Below, in pieces: positions 14,357 through 15,206 of a stretch of 15,206 nucleotides of DNA (its first letter is position 1; the number at the start of each line of letters is the position of its first letter). Made by a program: the position numbers and the translations under genes. Origin of the DNA: an uncultured Collinsella sp. (GTDB taxonomy: Bacteria; Actinomycetota; Coriobacteriia; Coriobacteriales; Coriobacteriaceae); NCBI GenBank assembly GCA_900547855.1, contig URIK01000030.1:1-15206 (forward strand), given 5' to 3'. Below the pieces are notes generated by a model. It saw nothing but the letters and a program-made list of their open reading frames with translations. It was not told the origin of the DNA and did no database searches.

Positions 14357-15161
14357 ATGGCCATCATCAACAAGGGTATGTCCAGGCGTTCGTTCCTCGG
14401 CCTCACCGGCAGCGTCGCTGCTGTCGCAGGGCTTGGTCTCACCGGCTGCGGTGGCAGCTCTAGCGACGAGGGTTCCGCTTCCGGTTCCACCGATTCCGCC
14501 AACCGTGGCGGCGGCGTGATCACCGCTGGTTCCGCTTACGCTCCGTCCAGCTTCGATCCCGCCAGCACCGGCTCCGCTGTGGGCCTGGGTGCTAACTGGC
14601 ACGTCGTCGAGGGCCTCTACGGCATCGATTACCACGACTACAGCACCTTCAACGAGCTCGCCACCGACGATCCCAAGTCTGTGGACGACACCACTTTCGA
14701 GGTCACCATCCGCAAGGGCGCCAAGTTCTCCGATGGCACCGAGGTCACCGCTGACGATGTCGTCGCCTCCTACACCGCTTGCGCCGCTTCCGCTACCTAT
14801 GCTCCGTTCTTCCAGCCCTTCGAGTCCATCGAGGCCAAGGACGCCAGCACCGTGACGGTCAAGACCAAGGTCCCCAACTTCTCCCTGCTCAAGGATCGTC
14901 TGGCCATCGTCCGCGTTACCCCGGCCACTCAGACCGAGGAAGATCGCGCCAAGCAGCCGATCGGCTCCGGCCCCTGGATGTACGACTCTATCTCCGATAC
15001 CGAGATCACCCTGGTTCCCAACCCCGAGTACAACGGTGAGTATGCTGCCGAGGATAAGAAGATCCAGTACAGCATCCTGACCGACCCCACCGCTCGCGTT
15101 ACCGCTCAGCAGGAGGGCTCCACGCTCGTTATGGAGCTCGTTACCGCTGACGCCGTCGACC
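14357..15161 (+). CDS. Peptide/nickel-type ABC transporter substrate-binding lipoprotein (3' truncated)
   Basis: The frame is open from ATG 14357 to the contig edge (268 codons). It encodes the N-terminal half of a family-5 extracellular solute-binding protein, the kind that delivers oligopeptides, nickel or similar ligands to an ABC importer. The signal peptide combines a twin-arginine motif (SRRSFLG, residues 9-15) with a lipobox L28-T29-G30-C31. Export by Tat and lipid anchoring at C31 are therefore likely. A Gly/Ser-rich linker follows, then family features: FDPAS, VVEGLYGID, FEVTIRKGAKFSDGTEVTADDVVASY, PIGSGPWMY and PNPEYNG. The start has AGGAG 5 bases upstream; the ATG 7 codons later lacks one. 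Codon choice is strongly biased to ACC, TCC, GGC, GTC and GCC, unlike the LTA-synthase-like gene, suggesting high expression. The ligand cannot be read from this half. The permease and ATPase genes, if present, lie beyond the contig. Confidence 0.9.
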
Positions 15162-15206
15162 CTGTCTCTTATACACATCTGACGCTGCCGACGACTAGTC
15201 GAGTGT
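15162..15206 (-). other. Nextera/Tn5 adapter (read-1 side) with index, not genomic
   Basis: 15162-15180 is the reverse complement of the Tn5 mosaic end (CTGTCTCTTATACACATCT). GACGCTGCCGACGA (15181-15194) completes the reverse complement of the read-1 adapter. An 8-base i5 index CTAGTCGA (15195-15202; TCGACTAG when reversed) and GTGT, the first bases of the flow-cell primer segment, follow. From memory TCGACTAG is Nextera index S513. Genomic sequence stops at 15161. Confidence 0.98.

Noticed and set aside
14339..15178. Gly/Val-rich minus-strand frame beginning MCIRDR over the substrate-binding protein gene
   Set aside because: Its start lies in adapter sequence and it is the complement of a strongly codon-biased real gene.
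1..15206. Terminal inverted repeat joining the two ends, as in a linear mobile element
   Set aside because: The matching ends are Nextera adapter sequence, not genomic repeats.

Overview
This window is a metagenome- or isolate-type assembly contig bounded on both sides by Illumina Nextera (Tn5) adapter sequence. Genomic DNA runs from about 26 to 15161. It looks like a moderately GC-rich, low-lipid-wall Gram-positive. The UvrA zinc module has CPEH rather than CPxC, which I recall as an actinobacterial style (mycobacterial CPNGH). The Tat-type lipoprotein leader and the codon choice also fit Actinobacteria. My best guess is a gut Coriobacteriia such as Collinsella. That is inference from memory, not a database result.

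Layout. 26-466 (+) is the C-terminal end of uvrB, followed by a strong terminator at 470-510 that probably serves both strands. 530-6652 is a block of four minus-strand genes. Read in transcription order these are an LTA-synthase-like phosphoglycerol transferase (6652-4499), an Mrp/ApbC Fe-S carrier ATPase with its own likely promoter (4353-3523), a HI0933/BaiN-type flavoprotein whose GTG start directly abuts the mrp stop (3522-2251), and a COG2509-type FAD dehydrogenase (2170-530). Diverging from this block is uvrA (6846-9725), with a near-consensus Gram-positive LexA box upstream. Next is a tight three-gene unit: ybaK, murJ and uvrC (9858-13991), with gaps of 3 and 0 bases. A 365-base non-coding stretch leads into a truncated peptide/nickel-type ABC transporter substrate-binding lipoprotein (14357-15161).

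Biology. All three subunits of the UvrABC nucleotide excision repair enzyme are encoded on the plus strand within 14 kb. They are separated by an inverted block of redox, Fe-S and envelope genes and by ybaK-murJ. The remaining genes are mostly housekeeping: envelope polymer synthesis, lipid II flipping, tRNA proofreading and Fe-S assembly. I see no phage, CRISPR, toxin or transposon genes.

The most interesting unexplained signal is in the leader of the substrate-binding protein. A long perfect inverted repeat encloses two further strong hairpins, giving a compact three-way junction (about 14152-14246). It is preceded by overlapping palindromes at a promoter-like site and followed by another hairpin just upstream of the ribosome binding site. 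I do not recognise it as a known riboswitch class. A second point of interest is the UvrC cysteine region, where one usual Fe-S cysteine is Gly and extra cysteines sit in an insertion.
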